A stretch of 64,000 bases of DNA from Opitutia bacterium UBA4506 (GTDB lineage Bacteria > Verrucomicrobiota > Verrucomicrobiia > Opitutales > Puniceicoccaceae), in the NCBI GenBank assembly GCA_002388665.1, contig DGMY01000091.1:36188-100187 (forward strand), given 5' to 3'. Shown piece after piece: positions 38,031 through 46,609 of this stretch (its first letter is position 1; the number at the start of each line of letters is the position of its first letter). The notes under the pieces were generated by a model. That model did no database searches. It was not told where the DNA came from and worked only from the letters and a program-made list of their open reading frames with translations. The translations under genes were made by a program, and so were the position numbers.

Positions 38031-38666
38031 ATGGGTCAAAAAGTAAATCCAATCGGTTTCCGTCTATCCGTTCGCCGCAACTGGCGTGCGCGTTGGTATG
38101 CGCGGAAGAAAGACTTCGCTCCGCAACTGAAGGAGGATATCGAAATTCGCACCTTTTTGGAGAAGCGTCTCCGGACCGCTTCAGTGCCCCACGTTTTCAT
38201 CGAACGGGCCTCCAACCGCATCCGTGTTACGATCTTCACCGCCCGTCCGGGTATGGTGATCGGTCGCCGTGGACAGGACCTTGAGCGTATGAAGGGCGAT
38301 CTCAATAAGAAGATCGGCAAGGACATCATCCTCGAAGTACAGGAAATCAAGAAGCCCGATCTCGTTGCCCGTTTGGTCGCCGAGAACGTGGCTCTCCAGC
38401 TGGAACGCCGGATTTCCTTCCGCCGCGCAATGAAGCGTGCTGTCCAAACTACTATGGCTATGGGTGCCGAAGGGATTCGTATCCAGGTCAGTGGTCGTCT
38501 CGGTGGTGCGGATATCGCCCGTACCGAGCAACAACGCTCAGGTCGTGTACCGCTTCATACGTTGCGCGAAAATATTGATTATGGGTTCGCAGAAGCCCAA
38601 ACCGTTTACGGGAAGATCGGCATTAAGTGCTGGCTCTGCCTGAAAGCGGAAGACATGCAGTTCTAA
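38031..38666 (+). CDS. rpsC: 30S ribosomal protein S3
   Basis: 211 residues. KH domain region RIRVTIFTARPGMVIGRRGQDLERM and the C-terminal GRLGGADIARTEQQRSGRVPLHTLRENIDYG are present. Part of the mRNA entry site. 21 bp before rplP. Confidence 0.98.
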   Translation: MGQKVNPIGFRLSVRRNWRARWYARKKDFAPQLKEDIEIRTFLEKRLRTASVPHVFIERASNRIRVTIFTARPGMVIGRRGQDLERMKGDLNKKIGKDIILEVQEIKKPDLVARLVAENVALQLERRISFRRAMKRAVQTTMAMGAEGIRIQVSGRLGGADIARTEQQRSGRVPLHTLRENIDYGFAEAQTVYGKIGIKCWLCLKAEDMQF

Positions 38667-38687
38667 CCAACTTAGGGAGACGAAAAA

Positions 38688-39107
38688 ATGCCTCTTTTAC
38701 CATCGAGAACAAAATACCGGAAGGTCCAGAAGGGCCGGGTCCGCGGAAAAGCCAAGGGCGGTGACTATCTCGCTTTCGGCGAATTCGGGATTCAGACATT
38801 GGACCGCGGTCGGATGACCGCACGCCAGATCGAAGCAGCCCGTGTGGCCATTAACCGTCACCTGAAACGTAAGGGTAAGGTCTGGATTCGCGTATTTCCT
38901 CATCTTCCAGTGACCAAAAAACCCGCTGAAACCCGTCAGGGTAAAGGTAAGGGTAGTGTCGAGTACTGGGCAGCTGTGATTAAGCCCGGCACGATCCTCT
39001 TTGAGGTCTCCGGTTGCAGCATCAGTGCCGCCCGTGAAGCATTCCGTAAGGCTGACGGCAAGCTACCATTCCGGTGCCGTTTCATCAGCCGCGAAGTATT
39101 GGATTGA
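38688..39107 (+). CDS. rplP: 50S ribosomal protein L16
   Basis: 139 residues (MPLLPSRTKYRKVQKGRVRG; RMGKG-type region here RQGKGKGSVEYWAAVIKPGTILFEV). Positions A-site tRNA. Standard length. Confidence 0.98.
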   Translation: MPLLPSRTKYRKVQKGRVRGKAKGGDYLAFGEFGIQTLDRGRMTARQIEAARVAINRHLKRKGKVWIRVFPHLPVTKKPAETRQGKGKGSVEYWAAVIKPGTILFEVSGCSISAAREAFRKADGKLPFRCRFISREVLD

Positions 39108-39130
39108 TCCACCGAGGAGGTACCATAGCC

Positions 39131-39340
39131 ATGAAGAGCAAAGAAGCCCGAGAATTATCCGTCGCCGAGATCGAAAAAAAGATCCGCGACTCCCGCACCG
39201 AACTGGTGAACTTGCGTTTGCGCAAACAAACCGGCCAGGTCGAAAAGCCGCATCTGTTGAGCGAGATCCGTCGTGATCTTGCACGTCTTCAGACGATTCT
39301 GAACGAGAAAAAGACTGCTGAAGCAAAATCGGCGGCCTGA
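39131..39340 (+). CDS. rpmC: 50S ribosomal protein L29
   Basis: 69 residues from the ATG at 39131 (MKSKEARELSVAEIEKKI), preceded by GAGGAGGTA; the longer frame from 39074 overlaps rplP and is not used. Two-helix protein at the tunnel exit, LRLRKQTGQVEKPHLLSEIRRDLARLQTIL being typical. Confidence 0.97.
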   Translation: MKSKEARELSVAEIEKKIRDSRTELVNLRLRKQTGQVEKPHLLSEIRRDLARLQTILNEKKTAEAKSAA

Positions 39341-39357
39341 GCTAAAAGGATTTCACT

Positions 39358-39621
39358 ATGAGCGAACGTAATAGTCGTAAAGATTTGATCGGCGTCGTCA
39401 GTTCCATTTCCGGAGAAAAGACGATTAAGGTCACCTATTTCTACAAGATTCCGCATCCCCTTTATAAGAAGGAAATTAAGCGGAAGACCGTGCTTCACGT
39501 GCACGATGATAAGAACGAATGTAAGGTCGGCGATAAAGTTGAAGTGATGGAAACCCGTCCCCTCAGCAAGTTGAAGCGCTGGCGTGTCGTGCGTGTTGTT
39601 GAGGCAGCACCCACAGTCTAA
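39358..39621 (+). CDS. rpsQ: 30S ribosomal protein S17
   Basis: 87 residues; RKDLIGVVSSISGEKTIKVTYFYKIPHPLYKKEIKRKTVLHVHDD and CKVGDKVEVMETRPLSKLKRWRVV are the family core. OB-fold rRNA binder. Confidence 0.97.
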   Translation: MSERNSRKDLIGVVSSISGEKTIKVTYFYKIPHPLYKKEIKRKTVLHVHDDKNECKVGDKVEVMETRPLSKLKRWRVVRVVEAAPTV

Positions 39622-39646
39622 CCCTTTTGAAACGGAGAATTAATCC

Positions 39647-40009
39647 ATGATTCAAATGCAATCCAGAGTCGATGTTGCGGACAACAGCGGGGCGAAAGTC
39701 GCGCAGATGATCCGTCGTATCGGCCAGAGTAAGAAAACCGCGTCTGTCGGTGATATCGTAATTTGTAACGTCAAAGAGAGTTCTTCCGACGCGACTGTGA
39801 AGAAGGGCGAAGTGGTCCGTGCTGTAGTGGTACGGACCAAAGCTCCGATTCGCCGTGCCGACGGTAGCTACCTTCGTTTTGACGGTAACGCAGTTGTGAT
39901 TATCAACAAAGACGGAAACCCACGGGGTACTCGTATCTTTGGACCTGTTGCCCGCGAACTGCGGGTCAAGTTCATGAAGATCATTTCACTTGCACCGGAG
40001 GTGCTGTAA
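39647..40009 (+). CDS. rplN: 50S ribosomal protein L14
   Basis: 120 residues; MIQMQSRVDVADNSGAK at the start and RVFGPVARELR-type end (RIFGPVARELRVKFMKIISLAPEVL). GGAG precedes the ATG at good distance. One base separates its stop from rplX. Confidence 0.98.
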   Translation: MIQMQSRVDVADNSGAKVAQMIRRIGQSKKTASVGDIVICNVKESSSDATVKKGEVVRAVVVRTKAPIRRADGSYLRFDGNAVVIINKDGNPRGTRIFGPVARELRVKFMKIISLAPEVL

Positions 40010-40010
40010 T

Positions 40011-40256
40011 ATGGCTAAAGGTATTAAAAAAGGCGACGAAGTCGTAGTCATCGCGGGCGAGCACAAGGGTGCACGCGGCAAGGTTCTTCAAGTGATTCCA
40101 GCAAAGGATCGCGTCCTCGTTGAGGGTGTGAACATGCGCAAGCGTCACGAAAAGCAAACTCAGGACTCCGAGGGCGGTGTTGTGGAACGCGAGTCCACTC
40201 TCCACATCTCCAACGTGATGCTCCAGGAAAAGATGGAGGCACGTTCGAAGAACTAA
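40011..40256 (+). CDS. rplX: 50S ribosomal protein L24
   Basis: 81 residues from the ATG at 40011 (MAKGIKKGDEVVVIAGEHKGARGKVLQV, a KOW motif); an upstream overlapping start is not used. An AGGAGGTG-like sequence (CGGAGGTG) lies just before inside rplN. Shorter than the usual ~100 residues. It is followed by a terminator-like hairpin and a 139-bp gap before rplE. Confidence 0.95.
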   Translation: MAKGIKKGDEVVVIAGEHKGARGKVLQVIPAKDRVLVEGVNMRKRHEKQTQDSEGGVVERESTLHISNVMLQEKMEARSKN

Positions 40257-40326
40257 TTTGGAATCAGTTCCCGGATATGGGAATTTTTCTGAAAAGGAAA
40301 TTTACGAATTTACTTGCTATGGATGA

Positions 40327-40354
40327 AGCAGGGGACATTCTCCTCTGCTTTTTT
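40327..40354 (+). terminator. intrinsic terminator or attenuator inside the spc operon
   Basis: Stem AGCAGGGGA (40327-40335) / TCCTCTGCT (40341-40349), 9 bp with one G-T wobble, 5-nt loop, then six T residues (40349-40354). It lies between rplX and rplE, where E. coli has its S8-controlled site. It must be read through, regulated, or followed by a new promoter. Confidence 0.8.
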
Positions 40355-40395
40355 CCACGCAAGCTTTAACACCGGGTCGGTAATCCGGAAACACC

Positions 40396-40971
40396 ATGAG
40401 CAAACCAAAATTACAGTCTATCTATCAGGACACAATTCTCCCCGAATTGATGAAGGAAAAGGGTTATAAGAATAGCCTTCAAGTTCCACGCCTTACCAAG
40501 GTGGTCATTAACACGGGTGTCAGTGCCAGCCTCGACAAGGCTGCGGTCGAAGAGGCCGCACGCGACGTCAGTTCGATTGCTGGTCAGAATGCTGTCATCA
40601 CTCGTGCTCGCAAGAGCATCTCGAACTTTAAGCTTCGGGAAGGCATGCCAATCGGTGCAAAGGTGACTTTGCGCGGCGCTCGCATGTGGGACTTTGTCTA
40701 TCGCTGTCTCAACATCGCCTTGCCAAACATCCGCGACTTTCGCGGGGTGCCTAACAAGCTGGATGGTTCCGGTAACTTCACTCTCGGAGTGACAGACCAT
40801 ACCATCTTCCCGGAAATTTCCACGGACGGCAGCCGCCGGACCATGGGAATGGACATTACTTTTGTCACCTCGGCCGATAACGATGCCGATGGTCACGATC
40901 TCTTGAGCCGCTTCGGGATGCCGTTCCGGAAGAATCTATCGGCCGATTCGGACACGCAAGCAGCAGCCTAA
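40396..40971 (+). CDS. rplE: 50S ribosomal protein L5
   Basis: 191 residues, binds 5S rRNA and contacts P-site tRNA. KVVINTGVSASLDKAAVEEAARDVSSIAGQ and RDFRGVPNKLDGSGNFTLGVTDHTIFPEI are typical. First gene after the internal terminator. No Shine-Dalgarno is obvious before the ATG. Confidence 0.98.
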   Translation: MSKPKLQSIYQDTILPELMKEKGYKNSLQVPRLTKVVINTGVSASLDKAAVEEAARDVSSIAGQNAVITRARKSISNFKLREGMPIGAKVTLRGARMWDFVYRCLNIALPNIRDFRGVPNKLDGSGNFTLGVTDHTIFPEISTDGSRRTMGMDITFVTSADNDADGHDLLSRFGMPFRKNLSADSDTQAAA

Positions 40972-40991
40972 CCCCAGCAAATTTACCTACC

Positions 40992-41297
40992 ATGGCAAAG
41001 AAGTCAGCTATCCAGAGAAATTTGAAACGAGTTCGCTTGGTCGAAAAATACCAGAAAAAGCGAATCGAGTTGAAAAAGAAGCTCCTCGATCCCGATCTGT
41101 CGGACGAAGAATTTTTCAAAGCGCAAAAGCAGCTTTCCAAGCTGCCCCGCAATTCGTCGCCGGTGCGTGTTCGGAACCGTTGTTCGGTTACCGGTCGTCC
41201 CCGTGCGTACATTCGCAAGTTCGGCCTGTCCCGTATTACCTTTCGGGAACTCGCCGTCGAAGGAAAGATCCCCGGTGTGACCAAGTCATCCTGGTAA
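40992..41297 (+). CDS. rpsN: 30S ribosomal protein S14 (zinc-free type)
   Basis: 101 residues, the long form. The C-terminal region RNRCSVTGRPRAYIRKFGLSRITFRELAVEGKIPGVTKSSW has a single cysteine, so this is the non-zinc version. 20 bp after rplE, with AAGGAGGA before the next gene rpsH. Confidence 0.97.
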   Translation: MAKKSAIQRNLKRVRLVEKYQKKRIELKKKLLDPDLSDEEFFKAQKQLSKLPRNSSPVRVRNRCSVTGRPRAYIRKFGLSRITFRELAVEGKIPGVTKSSW

Positions 41298-41318
41298 AAT
41301 AAGGAGGATCGAAAAAAC

Positions 41319-41717
41319 ATGGCTATTCACGATACAATTGGAAATTTCCTCACCGCGATCCGTAACGGAAGTCGCGCTGGACGCGAAACGATCGAAACCC
41401 CGTTTTCCAAGATGAGCCTCGCCATTGGTGAGATTCTCGTCAAGGAAGGCTATCTTGCCAAGTGCGAGATGGTTGAGGCGCGTACGAACGTTTCAGCAAT
41501 CCGGATGGAATTGAAGTACGTCAACAACGTACCGGCTATCACCGACCTTCAGCGCTTGAGCCGCCCAGGTTGCCGCCGTTACGCTGCAAAGGGCGAAATG
41601 CCTAAGGTCCTTGGTGGTCTTGGCTTTTCCATCGTTTCTACACCGAAGGGTGTTTTGAAAGATTCCGACGCCCGTCGCCAGAAAGTTGGCGGTGAGGTCG
41701 TTTGTGAAGTCTGGTAA
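41319..41717 (+). CDS. rpsH: 30S ribosomal protein S8
   Basis: 132 residues (MAIHDTIGNFLTAIRNG; the C-terminal STPKGVLKDSDARRQKVGGEVVCEVW). Binds 16S helix 21; in E. coli it also represses the spc operon. Strong AAGGAGGA upstream. Confidence 0.98.
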   Translation: MAIHDTIGNFLTAIRNGSRAGRETIETPFSKMSLAIGEILVKEGYLAKCEMVEARTNVSAIRMELKYVNNVPAITDLQRLSRPGCRRYAAKGEMPKVLGGLGFSIVSTPKGVLKDSDARRQKVGGEVVCEVW

Positions 41718-41740
41718 TCCGACGAAGAGAGGATACTGAA

Positions 41741-42277
41741 ATGAGTAGAATTGGAAAACTTCCGGTAGCCATCCCGGAAAAGGTTAAGGCCGAAATTACC
41801 GGAAACAATGTGAAGATTGAGGGACCTAAGGGTGCTCTTTCCCAAACATTTGATCCGTCGGTCGCAATTGAATTTGCCGACGGCGAAATCCGCGTCTCCC
41901 CACAAGGAGATAGCCGCCGCGCCCGCGCTATGTACGGTACGACTCGTTCGATCATCGCGAACATGGTTGAGGGTGTTGTCAACGGTTACAGCAAGAAGCT
42001 GTTTATCGAGGGCGTTGGTTTCCGTGCCGCCGTTAATGGTAGCATTTTGAATTTGGCACTAGGATACTCCCACCCGATCAATTTCCCGATCCCGGAAGGA
42101 GTTACCGTCACAGTTGCCGACAATACTAAATTAACGGTGGAAGGTGCCGATAAACAAGCCGTTGGTGCTTGTGCCGCCCGAATCAAAAACTTCTATCCGG
42201 CCGAGCCTTACAAGGGTAAGGGTGTTCGGATTGAGGGTGAGTTCGTCCGCCGTAAGGAAGGGAAGAAGACCGCCTAA
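41741..42277 (+). CDS. rplF: 50S ribosomal protein L6
   Basis: 178 residues: MSRIGKLPVAIPEKVKAEITGNNVKIEGPKG opening, and YKGKGVRIEGEFVRRKEGKKTA at the end, close to the standard YKGKGVRY. Near the sarcin-ricin loop. Standard length. Confidence 0.98.
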   Translation: MSRIGKLPVAIPEKVKAEITGNNVKIEGPKGALSQTFDPSVAIEFADGEIRVSPQGDSRRARAMYGTTRSIIANMVEGVVNGYSKKLFIEGVGFRAAVNGSILNLALGYSHPINFPIPEGVTVTVADNTKLTVEGADKQAVGACAARIKNFYPAEPYKGKGVRIEGEFVRRKEGKKTA

Positions 42278-42300
42278 CCGCAGGCCGAAGGAAAATAGCT

Positions 42301-42657
42301 ATGAAACTTGCAAAGAAAAAGAAGCTCGCTCAAAACCGCCGCTGGAGGATCCGCAAAAAGATCCGTGGCACCGCCGAGCGTCCCCGCCTAACGGTTTGTT
42401 TCACGAACAAGCACGTGTACGCTCAGTGCATCGACGACGACGCTGCAACGACACTCGTTTACGCATCTTCCCTCGACAAAAATGGGGAAGGGGCGAAGCC
42501 AAATGTTGAAGGCGCCCGTATGCTCGGGGGCAAGGTCGCAGAACTGGCAAAAGAAAAGAGCATCGAAGCTGTCGTTTTTGACCGCGCCGGTCGTCTCTAC
42601 CATGGTTGCGTGAAAGCTTTTGCTGACGCAGCTCGCGAAAACGGACTCAAATTTTAA
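42301..42657 (+). CDS. rplR: 50S ribosomal protein L18
   Basis: 118 residues, binds 5S rRNA. RRWRIRKKIRGTAERPRLTVCFTNKHVYAQCIDDD and VVFDRAGRLYHGCVKAFADAARENGLKF are typical. Three bases separate it from rpsE. Confidence 0.97.
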   Translation: MKLAKKKKLAQNRRWRIRKKIRGTAERPRLTVCFTNKHVYAQCIDDDAATTLVYASSLDKNGEGAKPNVEGARMLGGKVAELAKEKSIEAVVFDRAGRLYHGCVKAFADAARENGLKF

Positions 42658-42660
42658 GGC

Positions 42661-43179
42661 ATGAGAAATCAATCCAAACACCGCTCCCCAGCTCCAGAGC
42701 CGGAAGAATCAGAATTTGTAGAGAAGGTCGTCCACATCAACCGTTGCGCGAAGGTCGTAAAGGGTGGTCGTCGTTTCAGCTTCGCTGCCTTAGTCGTTGT
42801 GGGTGACCGCAAGGGCAAAGTTGGTTTCGGTTACGGTAAAGCTAAGGAAGTTCCTGAAGCGATCCGTAAGGGAACTGAGCAGGCGCACAAGAACATGGTG
42901 CCGATTCAACTCAAAGGTGATACCATTCCTCATCCCGTAGTCGGTGAAGCCGACGGTGGACAGGTGATGCTTCGCCCAGCGAGTGAGGGTACAGGTGTCA
43001 TCGCCGGTGGCGGTGTGCGCGCGGTCCTCGAAGCTTCGGGAATCAAGAACGTTCTCTCGAAATCACTGGGTTCCAACAACCAGCTCGCGATGGTCAATGC
43101 GACCATGGCCGGGCTGCTTCGCCTCCGGACGGCTGAGTCCCGGGAAGAATTGCACGCAGCACCTGCTGCATCGGCGTAA
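42661..43179 (+). CDS. rpsE: 30S ribosomal protein S5
   Basis: 172 residues. HINRCAKVVKGGRRFSFAALVVVGDRKGKVGFGYGKAKEVPEAIRKG is the classic double-stranded RNA-binding region. Normally rpmD comes next; here rplO follows after 26 bp. Confidence 0.98.
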   Translation: MRNQSKHRSPAPEPEESEFVEKVVHINRCAKVVKGGRRFSFAALVVVGDRKGKVGFGYGKAKEVPEAIRKGTEQAHKNMVPIQLKGDTIPHPVVGEADGGQVMLRPASEGTGVIAGGGVRAVLEASGIKNVLSKSLGSNNQLAMVNATMAGLLRLRTAESREELHAAPAASA

Positions 43180-43205
43180 GCCAGATCCTATAGGAGACTA
43201 ATACC

Positions 43206-43652
43206 ATGCGATTGCACGAATTGATCAACAGCAACGGAGCGAACCGCTCCAAGCGCCGCCTCGGAAAAGGTGAGGGTAACGGACACGGTAAAACTTGTGG
43301 CCGCGGACATAAGGGAAGTAAGTCCCGTTCCGGTTACAGTATCCAGCCCGGTTTTGAAGGTGGACAGATGCCAATGTACCGTCGTCTTCCACAGCGGGGG
43401 TTCAGCAACTTTAAGTTCCACAAGAACTTCGCCATCGTCAATCTGGCAGATCTTGAGCGTATCGCTGAAGATGTGAAAGAGGTCGATCGTGATGTTTTGG
43501 TGAAGGCTGGACTTGTTCGCGATAACTCCCTTCCACTGAAAGTTCTAGGAAACGGTGAGATCAAGTCCGCACTGAAGGTGCGCGCTGACCGTTTTTCTGC
43601 TTCGGCCAAAGCAAAGATTGAAGCGGCCGGCGGCGAAGCTCTGACTGACTAA
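43206..43652 (+). CDS. rplO: 50S ribosomal protein L15
   Basis: 148 residues (RLGKGEGNGHGKTCGRGHKGSKSRSGYSIQPGFEGGQMPMYRRLPQRGF). Standard. The gap upstream, where rpmD sits in most bacteria, is 26 bp only. Confidence 0.98.
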   Translation: MRLHELINSNGANRSKRRLGKGEGNGHGKTCGRGHKGSKSRSGYSIQPGFEGGQMPMYRRLPQRGFSNFKFHKNFAIVNLADLERIAEDVKEVDRDVLVKAGLVRDNSLPLKVLGNGEIKSALKVRADRFSASAKAKIEAAGGEALTD

Positions 43653-43700
43653 TTATTATAACCTCCGCTCTACGGAGCGGTATGGAAGGTCCCCTGGAAC

Positions 43701-45218
43701 ATGCTGTCAGCTTTTACCAATTGTTTGAAAATCCCGGAACTGCGCCAGAGGATTTTCTTCACACTCTCGCTGCTATTCATTGCTCGCGTCGGGGCGAATA
43801 TCCCGATGCCGGGTATCGACCCGGGCCCGATTAAGGCATTCTTTGCCCAACAGGCGTCCGCGGGCGGTGGAATTATTGGTTTCTACAATATGTTCACCGG
43901 GGGTGCGCTGCTCAATGGTGCGATTTTCGCACTAGGGGTCATGCCGTACATCAGTGCCTCCATCATCATGCAGTTGATGGGTGCTGTCTTCCCGGCCTTG
44001 GCCCGTCTTCAGCAAGAAGGAGAGGTTGGCCGCCAGAAGATCAGTCAGTACACGCGTTATTTGACGATCATCATCTGTGTGGTCCAGGCGATTCTGCTGA
44101 TTACAGCTTTGGAGAAGAATCCAGCGACTTTGATCGGTGGTGACTTTAATCCGGCGGTTTACGGGCCGATCGTTATTTCGGGGCACTTCTGGTTTCTTCT
44201 GTTCGGCACAGTCATTCTCACTTGCGGAACCGTTATCTTGATGTGGCTGGGTGAGCAAATTACCCAGCGAGGTATCGGAAACGGGATTTCGCTCCTGATT
44301 ACAATCGGGATCATCGCCGACCTTCCGGGCGCTGTGATCACCGCTGTTCGGATGTTCAATGCTCCTCCGGGTAGCGAGACCGCCGACTTGGCTCTGCCTC
44401 ATGCGATTTTGATGATCGTCCTCCTGCTCGTCGTCACTGCCGGTATCGTCGCAGTGACCCAGGCGCAGCGGAAAATCCCTGTGCAATACGCCAAGCGGGT
44501 GGTCGGTCGTAAGGTATACGGGGGGCAAAACTCCTTCCTGCCGCTGAAGGTGAACTACTCAGGTGTGATGCCCGTGATCTTCGCGAGTGCCATTCTCTTG
44601 TTCCCAGCCCAGATTCTCCAGACTTTGGATGGTGCGACGGGTATGACATTCTTCGGAGATATGGCCAGTTTCTTGGCCCGGGGTACTTGGTTCTACTACC
44701 TGACTTACGGTATGTTGATCCTCGTCTTCAGTTATTTCTGGGTCTCCCTGATGTTCAAACCGATTCAGATCGCCGACGATCTGAAGAAGAACGGTGGATT
44801 TATTCCCGGTGTTCGCCCAGGTGAGCCGACTGCACGCTTCCTCGATTTCGTGATGACTCGCCTAACTTTGGCCGGTGCGCTGTTCCTGACGATCATTGCT
44901 GTCTTTCCTGACCTTCTGCTTTTCGTGTACCGGGTTCCGGGTAATGTCGCGATCTTCTTCGGGGGCACAGGGATGCTGATCACTGTCGGTGTGGTATTGG
45001 ATACCATGCGTCAGGTCGAAACCACTCTCTTGCAACGTCACTATGACGGTTTCCTCAAGAAGGGTCGGATTCGCGGTCGCAGCCAGCAGGCCCGCAACCG
45101 TCAGATGATGGAATCGTTGGAACTCCGCGATTTCTGGAAAACCTGGCGTCCACTTCTCATTTTGTCTTCCATTCTGTTCATCCTCGGCTTTGTCGCCTGG
45201 TTGGTGCGGATGGCATAA
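43701..45218 (+). CDS. secY: preprotein translocase subunit SecY
   Basis: Channel of the Sec translocon, inner membrane, 10 transmembrane helices. 505 residues, longer than the E. coli 443 with a larger loop after TM2 (FFAQQASAGGGIIGFYNMFTGGALLN, the plug and TM2a). QRKIPVQYAKRVVGRKVYGGQNSFLPLKVN and GLNFVGF-like elements of the cytoplasmic C5 loop, GGFIPGVRPGEPTARFLD, are present. It is followed 7 bp later by map; adk, which usually sits between, is missing. Confidence 0.98.
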   Translation: MLSAFTNCLKIPELRQRIFFTLSLLFIARVGANIPMPGIDPGPIKAFFAQQASAGGGIIGFYNMFTGGALLNGAIFALGVMPYISASIIMQLMGAVFPALARLQQEGEVGRQKISQYTRYLTIIICVVQAILLITALEKNPATLIGGDFNPAVYGPIVISGHFWFLLFGTVILTCGTVILMWLGEQITQRGIGNGISLLITIGIIADLPGAVITAVRMFNAPPGSETADLALPHAILMIVLLLVVTAGIVAVTQAQRKIPVQYAKRVVGRKVYGGQNSFLPLKVNYSGVMPVIFASAILLFPAQILQTLDGATGMTFFGDMASFLARGTWFYYLTYGMLILVFSYFWVSLMFKPIQIADDLKKNGGFIPGVRPGEPTARFLDFVMTRLTLAGALFLTIIAVFPDLLLFVYRVPGNVAIFFGGTGMLITVGVVLDTMRQVETTLLQRHYDGFLKKGRIRGRSQQARNRQMMESLELRDFWKTWRPLLILSSILFILGFVAWLVRMA

Positions 45219-45225
45219 CCTTTGA

Positions 45226-46026
45226 TTGTCCGTGGTTTCTGAAGAAAAGATCCCGGTCCTCCGGGAGGCTTGTCAGGTCGCAGCCCGTGTCCTTGAGGAC
45301 ATGTGCCAGTTTGTTAAGGCCGGGATGAACACCTATGACCTCGATCAGTTTGGCAAAAAGAAGATCGCGGAGTATGGTGCCGAAAGCGCCTGTTATCAGT
45401 ATCGCGTTCGCGATCTAGTTTTTCCTTCCCACACCTGTCTCTCCGTAAACGATGAAGTGATCCATGGCATTGGCCGTTTGGATCGCGAAATCAAGGACGG
45501 TGACGTCGTATCGATCGATGTCTGCGTTCGTTATCGGGGGATGATTGGTGACAACGCCCGTACGGTTTCTATTGGCACGGCAAAACCCGAAGATGAACGG
45601 CTGCTCGCGGTTACGCGCACAGCTTTGGAACGGGGAATTGCAATGGCAGTTGCCGGAAATCGGGTAGGGGAGATCTCTCACGCGATTCAGTCCTACGTGG
45701 AAAAGAATAACTTTAATGTTGTTCGTGATTTCGTTGGACACGGTGTCGGTGAGACCATGCACGAAGATCCTCAGGTTCCCAATTTTGGTCGCCGTCGTTC
45801 TGGAGCCAAGTTGGTTCCCGGTATGGCGATCGCGATTGAGCCCATGGTGAATGCCGGAACCCACAAGGTCGATATGTTGGGTGATGGCTGGACCGCGGTC
45901 ACAAAGGATCATAAACGTTCTGCCCATTTCGAACATACCGTTTTGATTACTCCGGAAGGTCCGGAAATCTTGACCCAAGTTCCTGGTGTCAGTGCATTAA
46001 CCGAGGGAGGAGAAAACGCTGAGTAG
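45226..46026 (+). CDS. map: type I methionine aminopeptidase
   Basis: Removes the initiator methionine; cytoplasmic dinuclear metalloenzyme. The start is a TTG at 45226 or GTG at 45232, since no ATG is available, giving 264-266 residues. Metal ligands and catalytic residues are all present: His in DEVIHGIGR, Asp in SIDVCVRYRGMIGDNARTV, His in GHGVGETMHEDPQVPNFG, Glu in AIEPMVNAG and Glu in HFEHTVLI. 7 bp after secY. A 187-bp gap follows, where infA and rpmJ would normally be. Confidence 0.95.
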   Translation: MSVVSEEKIPVLREACQVAARVLEDMCQFVKAGMNTYDLDQFGKKKIAEYGAESACYQYRVRDLVFPSHTCLSVNDEVIHGIGRLDREIKDGDVVSIDVCVRYRGMIGDNARTVSIGTAKPEDERLLAVTRTALERGIAMAVAGNRVGEISHAIQSYVEKNNFNVVRDFVGHGVGETMHEDPQVPNFGRRRSGAKLVPGMAIAIEPMVNAGTHKVDMLGDGWTAVTKDHKRSAHFEHTVLITPEGPEILTQVPGVSALTEGGENAE

Positions 46027-46213
46027 ATCGGTGTGTTTTGGGTATTTTTATGATTCCCTCTCGACCGATTTTCTTTCCAATCCTCTCTCAAGCCACTATC
46101 TACGGCCCTTCGCGGGCAGTATTTTATCTTTTGAAAAAAGTTAAATTTTTTCTGTTCAAGACGCAAAAAAATCTTCAACCTTATCGCTTTTCTCCACGCA
46201 AACCTGTTTGACC
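46027..46213 (+). promoter_or_regulatory. A/T-rich interval before the alpha operon, probable promoter
   Basis: 187 bp between map and rpsM. A small hairpin GCCC/GGGC (46105-46117) followed by AGTATTTTATCTTTT could weakly end the secY-map message. Next comes a symmetric A-tract/T-tract (GAAAAAA ... TTTTTTC, about 46133-46152) and another A7 run at 46166, typical of UP-element-like DNA, so an independent alpha operon promoter is likely. No exact -35/-10 is claimed. Confidence 0.5.
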
Positions 46214-46588
46214 ATGCCACGAATTTTAGGAGTAGATATTCCCGGAAACAAGAAGCTTCCATATGCCCTTCGCTACGTCTACGGAATCGGACCCACACGG
46301 GCCGATTTAGTAGTCGCTGAGTCAGGGCTGGATGCCAATATGCGGGCCCACGAACTTTCCGAAGAACAATTGAACAGTTTAGCTTCAATCGTTGCGGAAA
46401 AGCAGTATATCGTCGAAGGCGATTTGCGTCGCGAGATTGCTGGTAACATCAAGCGCCTGCAAGCGGTCCGATCGAATCGGGGTATCCGTCACCAGCGTGG
46501 ACTGCCTGTTCGAGGCCAGCGCACTAGCACTAATGCACGCACCCGCAAGGGCGGTCCTAAGACCGTCGGAGTGGTTCGCAAGAAGTAA
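46214..46588 (+). CDS. rpsM: 30S ribosomal protein S13
   Basis: 124 residues from ATG at 46214 (MPRILGVDIPGNKKLPYALRYVYGIG). LKR..SNRGIRHQRGLPVRGQRTSTNARTRKG is the 16S/tRNA-binding C-terminus. First gene of the alpha-like operon. No Shine-Dalgarno seen. Confidence 0.98.
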   Translation: MPRILGVDIPGNKKLPYALRYVYGIGPTRADLVVAESGLDANMRAHELSEEQLNSLASIVAEKQYIVEGDLRREIAGNIKRLQAVRSNRGIRHQRGLPVRGQRTSTNARTRKGGPKTVGVVRKK

Positions 46589-46609
46589 ACCATTTATATT
46601 ATTCCCGCT

